A stretch of DNA of 64,000 nt from Bradyrhizobium roseum (GCF_030413175.1 NZ_CP129212.1:5432450-5496449), one strand, 5' to 3'. Shown: positions 17,253 to 26,884, numbered from the stretch's first letter. Notes: generated by a model from the sequence alone, not told the origin. A program made the numbers and translations.

Positions 17253-18289
17253 CCGAAAATCCTCTGAAACTCGTCGGAGGCGCGTTGCAGATCGTCGAGC
17301 CGGCCGACATCGATCCAGTACTCCCGCAGGGGGAACACCACAGACGGCTTGCCAGTAGCAATCGTTCGCTCGATCAGGGTGGGCATGTCCACGGCCTCGT
17401 TGGCTTCGAGGTAGTCAAGCACGCCAGGATCGAGCAGATAGACGCCGGCATTGACGAAGAATTTCTGCGTCGGCTTCTCGCGGATGCCGAGCAGGCGATG
17501 ATCGTCGAAATCGACGACGCCGAACGGCACCGTCACCGAATGCTCGCGCACGCAAACGGTGGAGAACGCCTGATGCTCGCGGTGATATTTCAGCAACTGC
17601 TCGAAATTGACGGTCGTGAGCAGATCTCCGTTCATGACAAAAAACGGCTGCGTCGGCCGCTCGGGCAACAGCGACAGCGCGCCGGCGGTGCCGAGGCGCG
17701 CGTCCTCCTGGAGATAGTTGATTTCCACGCCCAAGGCCGAGCCATCGCCGAAATGCTCGCGGATCATGTCGGCCTTGTAGTTGACCGAGATGAAGAACTT
17801 GCCAAAGCCAGCCTTGACGAAACCGCCGAGCACTGTCTCCAGGATCGGCTTGTCGCCAACCCGGATCAGGGGCTTCGGTATGTCATCAGTCAGCGGCTTC
17901 AGCCGCGAGCCGAGGCCGCCGGCCATCAGGACCACCCAGTGGTCGGATTGCTGCGCGAGCGCAAGGTCGTCGATCAGCTTGACCTCGACCACCCTGCCCT
18001 CGGCATCGACGATCGGAAGCTGATGGATCGAATGCTTGCGCATCAGGTTGAGCGCAGCCGGGTTGGAAATGCCGACCGGCGCCGTGATCGGCGTGCGGTT
18101 CATCACGAGGTCGACGGAGGCGTCGAGCCCGACGCCGCCGAGCAACGCGCGCCGCACGTCTCCGTCGGTGACGGTGCCGACGATCCTGCCGTCACGTTCG
18201 ACCACGGCGAGCTGCAAATGGCCTTGATCGATCCGCCGCAGCGTCTCGATCAGGGGCATATCTTCACTGACAACGAATATTTCTGTCAT
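17249..18289 (-). CDS. ptmE: CBS-domain sugar-1-P guanylyltransferase (PtmE-like)
   Basis: 346 residues. The N-terminal third is a CBS pair (about residues 1-115, with RRALLGGVGLDASV and SIHQLPIVD). The rest is a nucleotidyltransferase domain with MAGGLGSRLKPLT, the K-P motif I-P-K-P-L-I, NGDLLT, and YWIDVGRLDD at the end. This CBS-NTase architecture matches PtmE, which forms GDP-GlcN from GlcN-1-P in the Campylobacter legionaminic acid route. The start is ATG 18289, overlapping the LegH stop (TGATG); the longer frame is antisense shadow. Confidence 0.88.
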   Translation of the reverse strand: MTEIFVVSEDMPLIETLRRIDQGHLQLAVVERDGRIVGTVTDGDVRRALLGGVGLDASVDLVMNRTPITAPVGISNPAALNLMRKHSIHQLPIVDAEGRVVEVKLIDDLALAQQSDHWVVLMAGGLGSRLKPLTDDIPKPLIRVGDKPILETVLGGFVKAGFGKFFISVNYKADMIREHFGDGSALGVEINYLQEDARLGTAGALSLLPERPTQPFFVMNGDLLTTVNFEQLLKYHREHQAFSTVCVREHSVTVPFGVVDFDDHRLLGIREKPTQKFFVNAGVYLLDPGVLDYLEANEAVDMPTLIERTIATGKPSVVFPLREYWIDVGRLDDLQRASDEFQRIFG

Positions 18290-18927
18290 CACGAACCAAT
18301 CCGGTCGCCGCCGGCGAAGGCGCCGGACCCGACATTCTTTGCGACCACGGCGCCCGCGGCAACGACAGCCCCCGCTCCCACGTTGACGCCCACCAGAACC
18401 ACCGCCCCCGCACCGATATGGGCGCTCTCGCCAATCGACACGCCGCCGCACAGCACCGCCCCCGGAGCAACATGCGCGTGATCGCCCACGATGCAGTCAT
18501 GCTCCACCACCGCGCGCGTATTGACCAGAGCATTCCGCCCGATCCGCACCGCCGGCTGGATCACGGCACCCGCCATCACCTGAGCGCCGGCGCCGAGCGT
18601 TGCATCGGAGGCAATCACTGCGGAGACATGCGAAATCACCGGAAACTTGTAACCCAGAGCGGCGAAACGGCCAAACAGCTCACGCCGCCCGGACAGGCCC
18701 GAATCGGTGCGCGAGGCGCGGTTGCCCAAGCCGTTAACGAGCTCGACCGCATCCACGCTCATCTTCAGGATGTCTTCGTCGGGTCCCGTGATCGGAACGC
18801 CGCCGACCACACTGCCCAGGAGTGCGGTATCGCAATCCATCACCGCGGCGGGACGTATGCCACGGCTCCGCAAAGCTTCGATGACAACGCGGGCATGACC
18901 GCCGGCACAGAGCACGATCAGGCTCAT
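18289..18927 (-). CDS. legH: NeuD/PglD-type sugar N-acetyltransferase (LegH-like)
   Basis: A 212-residue protein with the PglD/NeuD architecture. The N-terminal Rossmann-like domain (VLCAGGHARVVIEAL) is followed by a left-handed beta-helix with repeated G-A-x-V/I hexapeptides (from about residue 108: DATLGAGAQVMAGAVI and so on). The putative catalytic His is in VVEHDCIVG. In the legionaminate pathway this enzyme acetylates the 4-amino group made by LegC. Start and stop overlap LegI and PtmE by 4 and 1 bases, indicating tight coupling. Confidence 0.85.
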   Translation of the reverse strand: MSLIVLCAGGHARVVIEALRSRGIRPAAVMDCDTALLGSVVGGVPITGPDEDILKMSVDAVELVNGLGNRASRTDSGLSGRRELFGRFAALGYKFPVISHVSAVIASDATLGAGAQVMAGAVIQPAVRIGRNALVNTRAVVEHDCIVGDHAHVAPGAVLCGGVSIGESAHIGAGAVVLVGVNVGAGAVVAAGAVVAKNVGSGAFAGGDRIGS

Positions 18928-20006
18928 GGCTCCAGCGCCTCATTGGCCGCATAGTCGCGCTGCGCCGACTTGCCGAGATAGCTCCAGTATTCGATCGGCG
19001 CAATGCCGTCACCGGGCCGCTTGACGCCGAGATTATCCTCTGTGAAGCGCTCGCCGGCGCAAACGGCGCGGATCGCAACGAGACTCCGCCGCGCCACCGC
19101 GCGATTTGGAATCTCTTCCCGCGCAGGCACCTTGCGGCCGTCGCCGAGCGCTGCCTCGACGTCGCGGATCGACGCAATCATCGCGGTCATTTCGTCGGGT
19201 TCGACCGAGGCGCGGTGATCGGGCCCCGGCAGATTGCGATCGAGGGTCAGGTGTTTTTCTATCACGGCCGCGCCGAGCGCGACCGCGGCTGCGGCAACAT
19301 GAATGCCGCGGCTGTGATCGGAAAAGCCAACGGGAAGCCCGAACGCATCGTGCAGCGTCGCCATCGCGCGCAGATTGATCGATTCCGGTTCGGCCGGATA
19401 CTCGGTCGTGCAATGCAACAGCGTGACCTTGGCGCGTAGCTCGGTCCAGGTCCCGCGGTCGAGCAGAAGGTTTGAGAAATCGGCCGGAGACGGCCGCGTA
19501 TGCGCGTCGGCGAGATAGCCGAAGGCGATGACGCCGAGCGCCTGCTCGACTTCCGCCAGTGTTGCCATGCCGGTTGACAGGATGATCGGCAGTCGAAAGC
19601 GCGCCAGATGCAAGAGCAGTGGCGCATTGGTAAGATCGCCCGATCCAACCTTCAGTGTCGAGACGCCGATTCGGCGGACCAGATGCGTGGCGCTGTCGTC
19701 ATCGAACGGGGTCGACATGTAGGCGATGCCGACGGCGGCGCAGGCCGCGGCGATATTCTCCTCGTCGTCCTCACTCAGTTCGAGCGCGCGCAGCATTTCG
19801 AGCTGTGACTGCGCGTCGCCAGTGGTCGCCTGCTGATAGCTTGCTTTCGCAGCGCCTGCAGTCGCCAGCTTGTCGGCACGAAACGACTGAAACTTGACGA
19901 CGTCGGCCCCTGCGCGGGCGGCAGCTTCCACCAACTCGAGTGCCCGCGCGCGATCGCCGTTATGGTTAACACCGGCCTCGGCAATGATCAGGGTTCGGCG
20001 ATGCAT
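18924..20006 (-). CDS. legI: Nonulosonic acid synthase (LegI/NeuB family)
   Basis: 360 residues. A TIM-barrel NeuB domain with LIIAEAGVNHNGD, VKFQSF, LSTGMATLAEVE, LLHCTTEYPA and GFSDHSRG is followed by a C-terminal SAF (antifreeze-like) domain, NRAVARRSLVA to the end. It condenses phosphoenolpyruvate with the hexose freed by LegG to form legionaminic acid. The start is placed at ATG 20006 (MHRRTLIIAEAG) because NeuB proteins begin a few residues before IIAEAG; an upstream ATG at 20054 adds 16 basic residues. It is the first gene of the minus operon. Confidence 0.9.
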   Translation of the reverse strand: MHRRTLIIAEAGVNHNGDRARALELVEAAARAGADVVKFQSFRADKLATAGAAKASYQQATTGDAQSQLEMLRALELSEDDEENIAAACAAVGIAYMSTPFDDDSATHLVRRIGVSTLKVGSGDLTNAPLLLHLARFRLPIILSTGMATLAEVEQALGVIAFGYLADAHTRPSPADFSNLLLDRGTWTELRAKVTLLHCTTEYPAEPESINLRAMATLHDAFGLPVGFSDHSRGIHVAAAAVALGAAVIEKHLTLDRNLPGPDHRASVEPDEMTAMIASIRDVEAALGDGRKVPAREEIPNRAVARRSLVAIRAVCAGERFTEDNLGVKRPGDGIAPIEYWSYLGKSAQRDYAANEALEP

Positions 20007-20189
20007 GCGGTTTCGTCGCTGGACGCAGGGCGATCGAAATCGCCTGCCTATCAAGCGGTTGTCTTAGTCGAGTACACTGGTAAAAGCAATGCAAGCGGGC
20101 GGCTTGCGGCGTTCCCCATTCAGCCCCCTGGCCGGCGACGAATCGTGCCGGTCCTTGTTTGGCGCTGACAGCGGGATTGTCGAGAGCAA
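20007..20189. promoter_or_regulatory. Divergent promoter region between legI and legF operons
   Basis: The 183-base spacer separates head-to-head operons of the same pathway, so it must hold the promoters of both. I could not pick a convincing -35/-10 pair by eye. The spacer is less GC-rich around 20060-20095 than the flanking genes. Confidence 0.45.
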
Positions 20190-20936
20190 ATGACGAATTC
20201 GCCGGAGATATTGTTCCTGCTGGTGGGCCGCGGAGGATCCAAGGGATTGCCCGGCAAGAACCTGCGCGAGGTCGGCGGTCTCAGCCTGGTCGGCTACAAG
20301 GCAAAGGCGGCGCGGCAATCGCGCTACTGCTCGCGTCTGATCGTCTCCAGTGACAGCGCGGAGATCCAGGCCGAGGCAAAGCGCCATGGCGCCGAGGTGC
20401 TGTTCGACCGCCCGGCCCAACTTGCGAGCGACACCGCCTCCTCCAACGACGTGGTGCTTCACGCCATGGATTGGTTCGAGACGCATGAAGGACGGCGCTA
20501 CGACGCCATTATGCTGCTGGAACCTTCGTCGCCCTTCGCACGGCCGGGACATTTCGATGAGGCGGTCGAACTGTTCGCCGCGCGCAAGGCGAGCCTTGTG
20601 GTCGGCATGCGCGAGACCGAAGTGGCCTCGATCTTCGTCGGGACGCTCGGCGTGGACGGCTCAATCGGTGGCATCGTCGAGAAGATGCTGAAGACGACGG
20701 CGCAGCGGCGGCAGGACCAGGTGCCTGAAGTCACTATGAACGGCGCGCTCTACCTCGTCGGCTGGGACGCGATGCGCAAGCACCGGAAGATCTATGCCGA
20801 TCCCTCCGCGAGCTACGGCATCATGATGGACCGCTTGCACTCGATCGAGATCGAGAGTGCTGCCGACCTCGCCTACGCATCCTACGTCATCGAGCACGGT
20901 ATGCTCGACGCGTCGCCATGGCGGAAATCCGCATGA
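20190..20936 (+). CDS. legF: CMP-legionaminic acid synthetase (LegF/NeuA/PtmB type)
   Basis: A 248-residue cytidylyltransferase with the diagnostic N-terminal loop LVGRGGSKGLPGKN (R-x-G-S-K-x-x-x-x-K-N pattern), IVSSDS, LFDRPAQLASDTASSND, LLEPSSPFARP and a final ...SYGIMMDRLHSIEIESAADL. It activates the free nonulosonate with CTP for glycosyl transfer. The normal family length is 225-250, so it looks complete. Its stop overlaps the likely LegG start. Confidence 0.9.
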   Translation: MTNSPEILFLLVGRGGSKGLPGKNLREVGGLSLVGYKAKAARQSRYCSRLIVSSDSAEIQAEAKRHGAEVLFDRPAQLASDTASSNDVVLHAMDWFETHEGRRYDAIMLLEPSSPFARPGHFDEAVELFAARKASLVVGMRETEVASIFVGTLGVDGSIGGIVEKMLKTTAQRRQDQVPEVTMNGALYLVGWDAMRKHRKIYADPSASYGIMMDRLHSIEIESAADLAYASYVIEHGMLDASPWRKSA

Positions 20937-22123
20937 CCGCAAGCCGCCGCATCGCCGTCGTCACCGGTTCGCGGGCCGACTACGGATTGCTGCGGGGCAC
21001 CCTGACGCGGCTGAAGGAGACGGATAACGTTTCCCTCAGCATTGTCGCCTGTGGCATGCATCTCGTGCCGCGCTTCGGCGAGACTTGGCGAACTATCGAG
21101 GCCGACGCTTTTTCGATCGCGGCGACAATCGATCTCCAACTGCACGACGATCGCGCCGAGACGGTGGCGCGTGGTACCGGCATCGGCGTTTCCGGCTTCG
21201 CCGATGTGCTCCCCCAGCTTGCGCCGGATGTTCTTGTCGTGCTCGGCGACCGCTACGAGGTGCTGGCTGCCGCGGTCACCGCGACGCTGTTGAACATTCC
21301 GATCGCTCACATACATGGCGGCGAGATCACCGCCGGCGCCTTCGATGATGCGATCCGCCACGCGATCACGAAGATGGCCTGCCTGCATTTCGTTGCGGCC
21401 GAGCCCTATCGGCAGCGCGTGATCCAGATGGGCGAAAATCCCAACTTTGTCTTCAATGTCGGCGCACCGGGCCTTGATCTAGCCAGCACGGCGCCGATGC
21501 TCAGCCGGACCGAACTGCTCACAGGGCTTGGCGTCAGCGGCCCGGAACGCTTCCTGCTGGTCACGCTGCATCCGACGACGGCGCGGCCGGATACCGACGC
21601 AACGAATGTCGCCGCACTCCTCGGCGCGCTCGCCGAGGTCAAGGACCGCAGCATCATCTTCACCGGCGTCAACGCTGATCCCGGTTATCGCGCCATCGAC
21701 GACGCCATCAGGGCCTTCGTCGCGGCACGGCCGGACCACGCCTTTCACTTCACCTCACTCGGCAGCGAGCGTTACTGGGCCGCGCTGCGGCTCGCCGACG
21801 CCGTGGTCGGCAACTCCTCCAGCGGCATCCTGGAGGCGCCGGCCGTCGGCGTGCCCTCGATCAATATCGGCGACCGCCAGCAAGGCCGGCTGCGCGCCGC
21901 CTCGATCATCGATTGCCCGGCCGATTCGGCCGTCATTCTCGCAAGTCTGCTGCGCATCTTCGAAGGCCGGTTCCACCCTGATCCGGGCGTAGAGCCGCCC
22001 TATGGCCGCGGGGGCGCGTCGGAAAAGATCGCTGGAACCCTTCAAAAGATCGACCTCCGTGGTGCTTTCCCGAAGCATTTCCATGATTTAGCCGCCGCGC
22101 CGGAACACCTCAAGACGGGCTGA
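20933..22123 (+). CDS. legG: Hydrolysing NDP-sugar 2-epimerase (LegG/NeuC family)
   Basis: A 396-residue NeuC-family enzyme. It has VVTGSRADYGLLRG at the N-terminus, LGDRYEVLAAA, HIHGGEITAGAFDDAIRHAI with the R-H-A-x-x-K-M pattern, and GNSSSGILEAP before a conserved E. It removes the nucleotide and inverts C2 to give the manno-configured precursor used by LegI. ATG 20933 is preferred: it overlaps the legF TGA (ATGA) and has a GGCGGA about 8 bases upstream, although ATG 20918 is also in frame. Confidence 0.9.
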   Translation: MTASRRIAVVTGSRADYGLLRGTLTRLKETDNVSLSIVACGMHLVPRFGETWRTIEADAFSIAATIDLQLHDDRAETVARGTGIGVSGFADVLPQLAPDVLVVLGDRYEVLAAAVTATLLNIPIAHIHGGEITAGAFDDAIRHAITKMACLHFVAAEPYRQRVIQMGENPNFVFNVGAPGLDLASTAPMLSRTELLTGLGVSGPERFLLVTLHPTTARPDTDATNVAALLGALAEVKDRSIIFTGVNADPGYRAIDDAIRAFVAARPDHAFHFTSLGSERYWAALRLADAVVGNSSSGILEAPAVGVPSINIGDRQQGRLRAASIIDCPADSAVILASLLRIFEGRFHPDPGVEPPYGRGGASEKIAGTLQKIDLRGAFPKHFHDLAAAPEHLKTG

Positions 22124-22215
22124 TAACTGCCGGCCGTTGTTGCCTGCGCAATGCGCCAAGTTGTATAGATCGGGCGGCTTTGAAACGATCCGCGGCAGGT
22201 CCGGAGAAACGCGAC

Positions 22216-23370
22216 ATGACGACAATCGATTCCCTCACGGATGCGGCGGCCGCGGCGCGTGCCGTCGAAGTCAGCGAGCTACCGATCCCGCCCTATCGCG
22301 GCAACACCCTGCCCTCGATCGACTATGACGCGCATCCAGCCTATGGTGGCATGTTCGCCCGGCCGACTTTCCGCGAGCGGCTTTACGCGCTGAATGTGTT
22401 CCTGCGGACCTTCGCCTTTGTCACCATCCGCCGCATCGTCGATTACGACAACATGCCGCTATTGACCAAGGAAGCCGGCTTCAGCGGCCTCAACGCCCGG
22501 ACCGCCCTGCGCTACATCTCGATGTTTGCGCGCATCCGCGCCAGCCGCGCGATCGGCATACTGACCGGTGCGCGACGCCCTGCGATGCCGGCAAACCCGG
22601 CCTTGCTGAACAAGATCAAATCCGACGGCATCGTCTGCCTGACGCTCGCGCCGGATGAAATCGACCAGATCCGAAATGTGACCAATCCGGGCTTTGCCAA
22701 ACTTGACGAGCGTCGTGCCAACATTCGGCCGGAGAAGCGCAAGTTCGACGACAACGTCTACTGGTGCACGCGCTCCGCCGATGCAGAGGCCTTCGCGACG
22801 GTAGAGAATATCTTCAAGCGCTACGGTATCGTGGAGACTGCGAGCGCCTATCTCGGCCGCCCGGCCGGCGTGAAGCACGTCAATGCACAGATCAACGACC
22901 AGGACCTCGCGTTTTGGAAGCGGGTATTCCCGGACACCCAGCACCAGGACCCATGGGGCAGCTATCTGCATATCGATGCCACCTACGGCATGCTGAAATG
23001 CGCGATCTACGTCCACGACATCGGCCCGGACGGGGGACCGTTCTGCTACATCCGGGGCAGCCAGAATGCGAAGATCGGCTGGTTCGAAGGGATGGTGCGC
23101 CGGACCAACGACTTCAGCGGCTTCTCGGGTCGGCGCCCCGAGGCGCGCAAGAAATTCATGGCGCTGCCGGCGTTCCTGCGCAAGAAGGCGGATTTCGGCG
23201 GCGACCTGCAAGACAACTCCCCCGACGTGGCGCGGCTGCGCGAGGGACATTTCGCCGCGACCTCGAACTACGGCAATTGCGTGCTGTTCGACGGCAACGG
23301 CATGCATCGCGGCGGCATGGTGAACAAGGGCGAACGCCGCTGCCTGTTCATCCTGCTCGCGGAACTCTGA
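22216..23370 (+). CDS. PhyH-family Fe(II)/2-oxoglutarate oxygenase-like protein
   Basis: 384 residues. The C-terminal 180 residues fit the phytanoyl-CoA dioxygenase fold: iron ligands His-x-Asp in SYLHIDATYG (about residues 252 and 254), a G-P-F-C-Y-I-R-G-S-Q strand, and the distal His and Arg in GNGMHRGGMVNKGERR. The N-terminal part is unassigned. It may hydroxylate a sugar or its acyl group. It follows legG by 92 bases on the same strand, so a role in finishing the nonulosonate is plausible but unproved. GGAGA precedes ATG 22216; an in-frame upstream ATG at 22180 is less likely. Confidence 0.7.
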   Translation: MTTIDSLTDAAAAARAVEVSELPIPPYRGNTLPSIDYDAHPAYGGMFARPTFRERLYALNVFLRTFAFVTIRRIVDYDNMPLLTKEAGFSGLNARTALRYISMFARIRASRAIGILTGARRPAMPANPALLNKIKSDGIVCLTLAPDEIDQIRNVTNPGFAKLDERRANIRPEKRKFDDNVYWCTRSADAEAFATVENIFKRYGIVETASAYLGRPAGVKHVNAQINDQDLAFWKRVFPDTQHQDPWGSYLHIDATYGMLKCAIYVHDIGPDGGPFCYIRGSQNAKIGWFEGMVRRTNDFSGFSGRRPEARKKFMALPAFLRKKADFGGDLQDNSPDVARLREGHFAATSNYGNCVLFDGNGMHRGGMVNKGERRCLFILLAEL

Positions 23371-23396
23371 GGCCTCGCCTTGGCGATGTGACGCGA

Positions 23397-24197
23397 TCAG
23401 CTCTTCGCGCCGTGCAGCTTGCTCGGCCGCGTCAGATAATCCGCGAGCTGTTCGGGACTGAAATAGGCTGACTGGCTGCGCAGCGGGCTGTCCTTGCGGA
23501 TAAAGGCGAGATCAATCTGCGCGAGCGCGCCGTCCAGCGACCGCATGTGGCCCTCGAGCACGTCATAGACCGCAAACCCCGCCTCGTCACAGAAGCGCAC
23601 GATGTCGGCGAACTGCGGAATGCCATGCCGCATCGGCATCGTCGTGGTCTCGAGTATCATGAGATCGATCTCGTTGATGCGCGAGCCCAGCCCTTTCAGC
23701 ACCTCGATCTCGGCACCCTGGGTGTCGACCTTGATGAATACCGGATGCTCAAGCTTCTCCGGCAACAATGAGTCCAGCCGACGTATCGGCGTCTTGCGCG
23801 CTTCGCCGTCGAGCGCCTTGCCTTCGACCTGCGCGAAGATGCTCGAGCCCGAGATATCGTCATGGACGTTGAAGGTGATCTCGCCGTCCTCGGCGCCAGC
23901 GGCGACCAGAAAATATTCAGCGTCAAGCCGCTGCTTGAGCTGCTCAAGCACGGGACGGCATTCAGCGACCGGCTCGACCAGAAAATACTTCGCGCGCGGG
24001 AATGCGTCGTAGATCGGTGAGGTGCCGAAGGCGATGCCGACGTCGATCACCGTCTTCACCTCAAATCCCAGCGATTTCAGGTGCTTGAAGAACAGCGCAA
24101 AGTTCCGGACCGGTGCGTTGGTGCGCATCAGGCGCAGGCCGATCGGCTCCAGGACGCGATTGATCGCCTGGAACGCGGCTGAGACGAATGCCTTCAT
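23397..24197 (-). CDS. FkbM-family methyltransferase
   Basis: 266 residues with the FkbM pattern: VKTVIDVGIAFGTSP (SAM-binding glycine loop), FLVEPVAECRPVL, AGAEDGEITFNVHDDISGSS, the F-I-K-V-D-T-Q-G-A-E-I-E-V-L-K-G block and LILETTTMPM. FkbM enzymes O-methylate sugars or small molecules. The start is taken at ATG 24197; the longer frame begins with TTG at 24245. It stands alone on the minus strand between two plus-strand genes, its 3' end facing the PhyH-like gene. Confidence 0.85.
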   Translation of the reverse strand: MKAFVSAAFQAINRVLEPIGLRLMRTNAPVRNFALFFKHLKSLGFEVKTVIDVGIAFGTSPIYDAFPRAKYFLVEPVAECRPVLEQLKQRLDAEYFLVAAGAEDGEITFNVHDDISGSSIFAQVEGKALDGEARKTPIRRLDSLLPEKLEHPVFIKVDTQGAEIEVLKGLGSRINEIDLMILETTTMPMRHGIPQFADIVRFCDEAGFAVYDVLEGHMRSLDGALAQIDLAFIRKDSPLRSQSAYFSPEQLADYLTRPSKLHGAKS

Positions 24198-24358
24198 GAA
24201 GCGTGCGCCGTTGGGCAAGAGCCGGGGTGAAAAAATCGATCGCAAAATGCCTGGTCCGCCAGAGATTCGGTGGAATTTGCAATCGATAGGTCGATTTGGT
24301 AGATCAGCCGCGCAAGCCGGTCAAGCGACCGTCCCTCGGCCGTGACAGCGACATCAGC

Positions 24359-25318
24359 ATGAAAATTCTCGTGACCGGAAGCTCCGGCTTCATCGGACAG
24401 GCATTGGTGCGGCGGCTGCGCACCGAGGGGTGTGCAGTCGTGGGGCTCGACAAGGTTCCGGCTGCCGCAACCGATATTGTCTGCGACCTCCTGGAGACAG
24501 ATCGTCTCAAAGAGGCCGTGCAGAACGCGGCGCCCGACGCGCTGGTCCATCTCGCCGCGCGCATCGACCTGGACGAGACGACCAATCTTGCGGGCTATGC
24601 CGCCAATATCGAGGGCGTTGAGAATCTGGTCGAAGCGGTGCGGCTGACGCCGTCGATCCGGCGCGGGATCTGGACCTCTTCGCAGCTCGTCTGCCGCGTC
24701 GGCTATCTGCCGACAAGCGACACCGATTATACCGCGGACACACTATACGGAAAGAGCAAGGTCCGCACCGAACAGATCGTCCGCACCGCAGACGGCGGCG
24801 GCTGCGAATGGTGTCTGGCGCGTCCCACCACGGTCTGGGGCCCCGGCATGAGTGCGCACTACCAGCGCTTCCTCCGCATGATCGAACGCGGATACTATTT
24901 CCACGTCGGGAACGGCCCGCTCTGGAAGTCTTACAGCTATATCGACAACATTACATTCCAGTACTGGCGCCTGCTCGCGGTGCCTGCCGAACAGATCCAG
25001 CGCCGAACATTCTATCTTGCAGACTACACGCCGATCGATCTGATCGCCTGGTGCGACGCCTTTCAGCGCGCGTTCGGCTCTCGCCCCATTCCGCATCTGC
25101 CAACCACCGTTGCACGAACATTGGCGTTTTGCGGCGACGCTGTGAACGCGATCGGGATAAAGAAGTTTCCCTTCAATTCATTCCGCCTCAACAATGTGCT
25201 CACACAATATCAGTTCGACCTCGGGCCTACGGCTTCGGTCTGCGGCAATCTGCCGTTTGACATGAAGCAAGGCGTCGCGGCAACGGTGGCTTGGCTGCGC
25301 GACTTCTCGGCGCACTGA
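24359..25318 (+). CDS. NAD-dependent nucleotide-sugar epimerase/dehydratase
   Basis: A 319-residue extended SDR with MKILVTGSSGFIGQALVRRL, DALVHLAARIDLDE, a catalytic Tyr-x3-Lys in YGKSK and RPTTVWGPGM. The region normally holding Ser/Thr reads WTSSQLVCRVG. ATG 24359 sets the glycine motif at residue 7, as usual. The substrate is unknown; the C-terminal part (PHLPTTVARTLAF) resembles UDP-sugar 4-epimerase or sterol-dehydrogenase-like members. Transcribed away from the FkbM gene and towards the polymerase gene. Confidence 0.75.
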   Translation: MKILVTGSSGFIGQALVRRLRTEGCAVVGLDKVPAAATDIVCDLLETDRLKEAVQNAAPDALVHLAARIDLDETTNLAGYAANIEGVENLVEAVRLTPSIRRGIWTSSQLVCRVGYLPTSDTDYTADTLYGKSKVRTEQIVRTADGGGCEWCLARPTTVWGPGMSAHYQRFLRMIERGYYFHVGNGPLWKSYSYIDNITFQYWRLLAVPAEQIQRRTFYLADYTPIDLIAWCDAFQRAFGSRPIPHLPTTVARTLAFCGDAVNAIGIKKFPFNSFRLNNVLTQYQFDLGPTASVCGNLPFDMKQGVAATVAWLRDFSAH

Positions 25319-25324
25319 CCGGCT

Positions 25325-26884
25325 TTAGGTGGCCGAGCTGTTCACCTGAAGCTCGCCGGCATCCTCCGACGATCCCGACCGCAGCCTGGCAAAATCGAGC
25401 GTGAAGCCGGTCACAACCAGCGAAACCAGCACCAGCGCCGAATTTGCCATGCCCAGCGGCCCCTGCACTACGCTGAGCAGGATGCTGGCGAGGACAAAGA
25501 CCAAAAGCAGCAACGGCGTTATCCGGTCGGAGTGCTTGCTTCCCGCCGCGCTCCAGCCCGCCACGACGCCCCAGATCAGGACGTAAATGATTGCACCGAC
25601 AAAGCCGAAATCGATGAAGGCGGCGGCCCACACGGTCGGGAAGAATCCGTAGATCAAGGCAGCTCTTAGCTCGGCCTCCATGGCCTCGACCTGCTGGTTG
25701 TTCGGAAAAAAGACCCGCAGCAGCGGTGATAGCACCCCGATCTCGTAGACTCCCCATTTCGGAGTGAACTTATCGCGTGCCTGCCATGCGATATCGATGG
25801 TCCGTACCCCGTGTGTCAAATAGAAATAGGTGCTCAGGCCGATCATCGCGCCAGATGCCGATAGGCGGCCGGATTCGATCGCGGACGCGACGTAACCCCG
25901 CGGCTTCACACTCCAAGCTTCCAACCTCATCGCGAGGATCGCGTCGGCGGAGCTCGGCTTTTGCTCCGGCGGTGGAGCCGCGCGCGCCTCTGCAATTCGC
26001 TCGCCAATTCGCTTGTTAAGATCAGTTGCGGTAATTTTCTCGCTGGTCTCGGTCGGCCCGCCGGCAACGGCAGGAGGTATCTCGCGCTGCGTCTGGTCCC
26101 GCTGCATCTGCTCCTCCTGCAGCTCGATGATCAGCGGCGACATCTGGATGCAGAAACTCTGCCGACTCGTCCAGATCGCGCTCGAATAGATAGCAAACAG
26201 CCCGATCATGGCGACCATTTTGACGACGAGATAGTGGCCGCGTGGCAACAGCGGCCGACCCTGCGCGAGCCGAATCAGCATTGCCACAACAATCAGAACG
26301 AGAGCGAACAGGATCGGCATCCGCCCCGAATAGAGCACCGCATAACCGACTGGAGAGACGATGGACAATTGCGCCAGCGTCGCCGCCCATCCCGTGACTT
26401 CCTCTCCCTTGAGCAAGAACAGCACCATCGACACAAACCCGAAGGAGAACATGGCATAGCCGGCATACAGCAGCGGTGTCCGCTTCATCGATATGGCGTC
26501 GACCAGCCCAGGAGCGCAGCGCAACAGCTCCGAGTAGGCACTGTTGCTCACCCCGCTCAGGATCGCGCGGTCAAGCGCGACCAAGGCAATTCCGACGATA
26601 CCGAACAGTGACACAGCGATGACGATGCGATTCAGCATCCGCCTGGAAAGCGCAGGCATTTCGACGTGACGCGAGAAATGGCGGACGAAAAGAACTCTGC
26701 CACCCCAATAGCCGAGCAGAAAGAGTGCGACGCCCAAGCCGACTGTGGTAAGCACGACAATGGACGGCTGTCCCTGATAGTCTATTGGTCCGACGGCGAC
26801 ACTTAAGAGCGCTGCGCACCAGATTAAGACGAGGAGAATTGCGGGTGACGAGAGACCGCCCGCCAATTGAACAATCCGTTGCAT
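25325..26884 (-). CDS. wzy: O-antigen polymerase-like polytopic membrane protein (Wzy 1)
   Basis: 519 residues with about eleven to twelve hydrophobic segments and a central hydrophilic loop (about residues 250-330) rich in Glu, Gln and Arg. Wzy proteins are recognised by topology more than sequence. The position directly after a Wzx flippase, a capsule-type glycosyltransferase, LegC and LegB on the same strand supports a polymerase for a legionaminate-containing repeat. It lacks the H-N-x-x-L ligase motif of the protein at 5000-6394. Confidence 0.65.
   Translation of the reverse strand: MQRIVQLAGGLSSPAILLVLIWCAALLSVAVGPIDYQGQPSIVVLTTVGLGVALFLLGYWGGRVLFVRHFSRHVEMPALSRRMLNRIVIAVSLFGIVGIALVALDRAILSGVSNSAYSELLRCAPGLVDAISMKRTPLLYAGYAMFSFGFVSMVLFLLKGEEVTGWAATLAQLSIVSPVGYAVLYSGRMPILFALVLIVVAMLIRLAQGRPLLPRGHYLVVKMVAMIGLFAIYSSAIWTSRQSFCIQMSPLIIELQEEQMQRDQTQREIPPAVAGGPTETSEKITATDLNKRIGERIAEARAAPPPEQKPSSADAILAMRLEAWSVKPRGYVASAIESGRLSASGAMIGLSTYFYLTHGVRTIDIAWQARDKFTPKWGVYEIGVLSPLLRVFFPNNQQVEAMEAELRAALIYGFFPTVWAAAFIDFGFVGAIIYVLIWGVVAGWSAAGSKHSDRITPLLLLVFVLASILLSVVQGPLGMANSALVLVSLVVTGFTLDFARLRSGSSEDAGELQVNSSAT

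Noticed and set aside
17249..18481. Large plus-strand frame over PtmE
   Set aside because: Antisense shadow; the minus-strand frame carries all the CBS and nucleotidyltransferase motifs.
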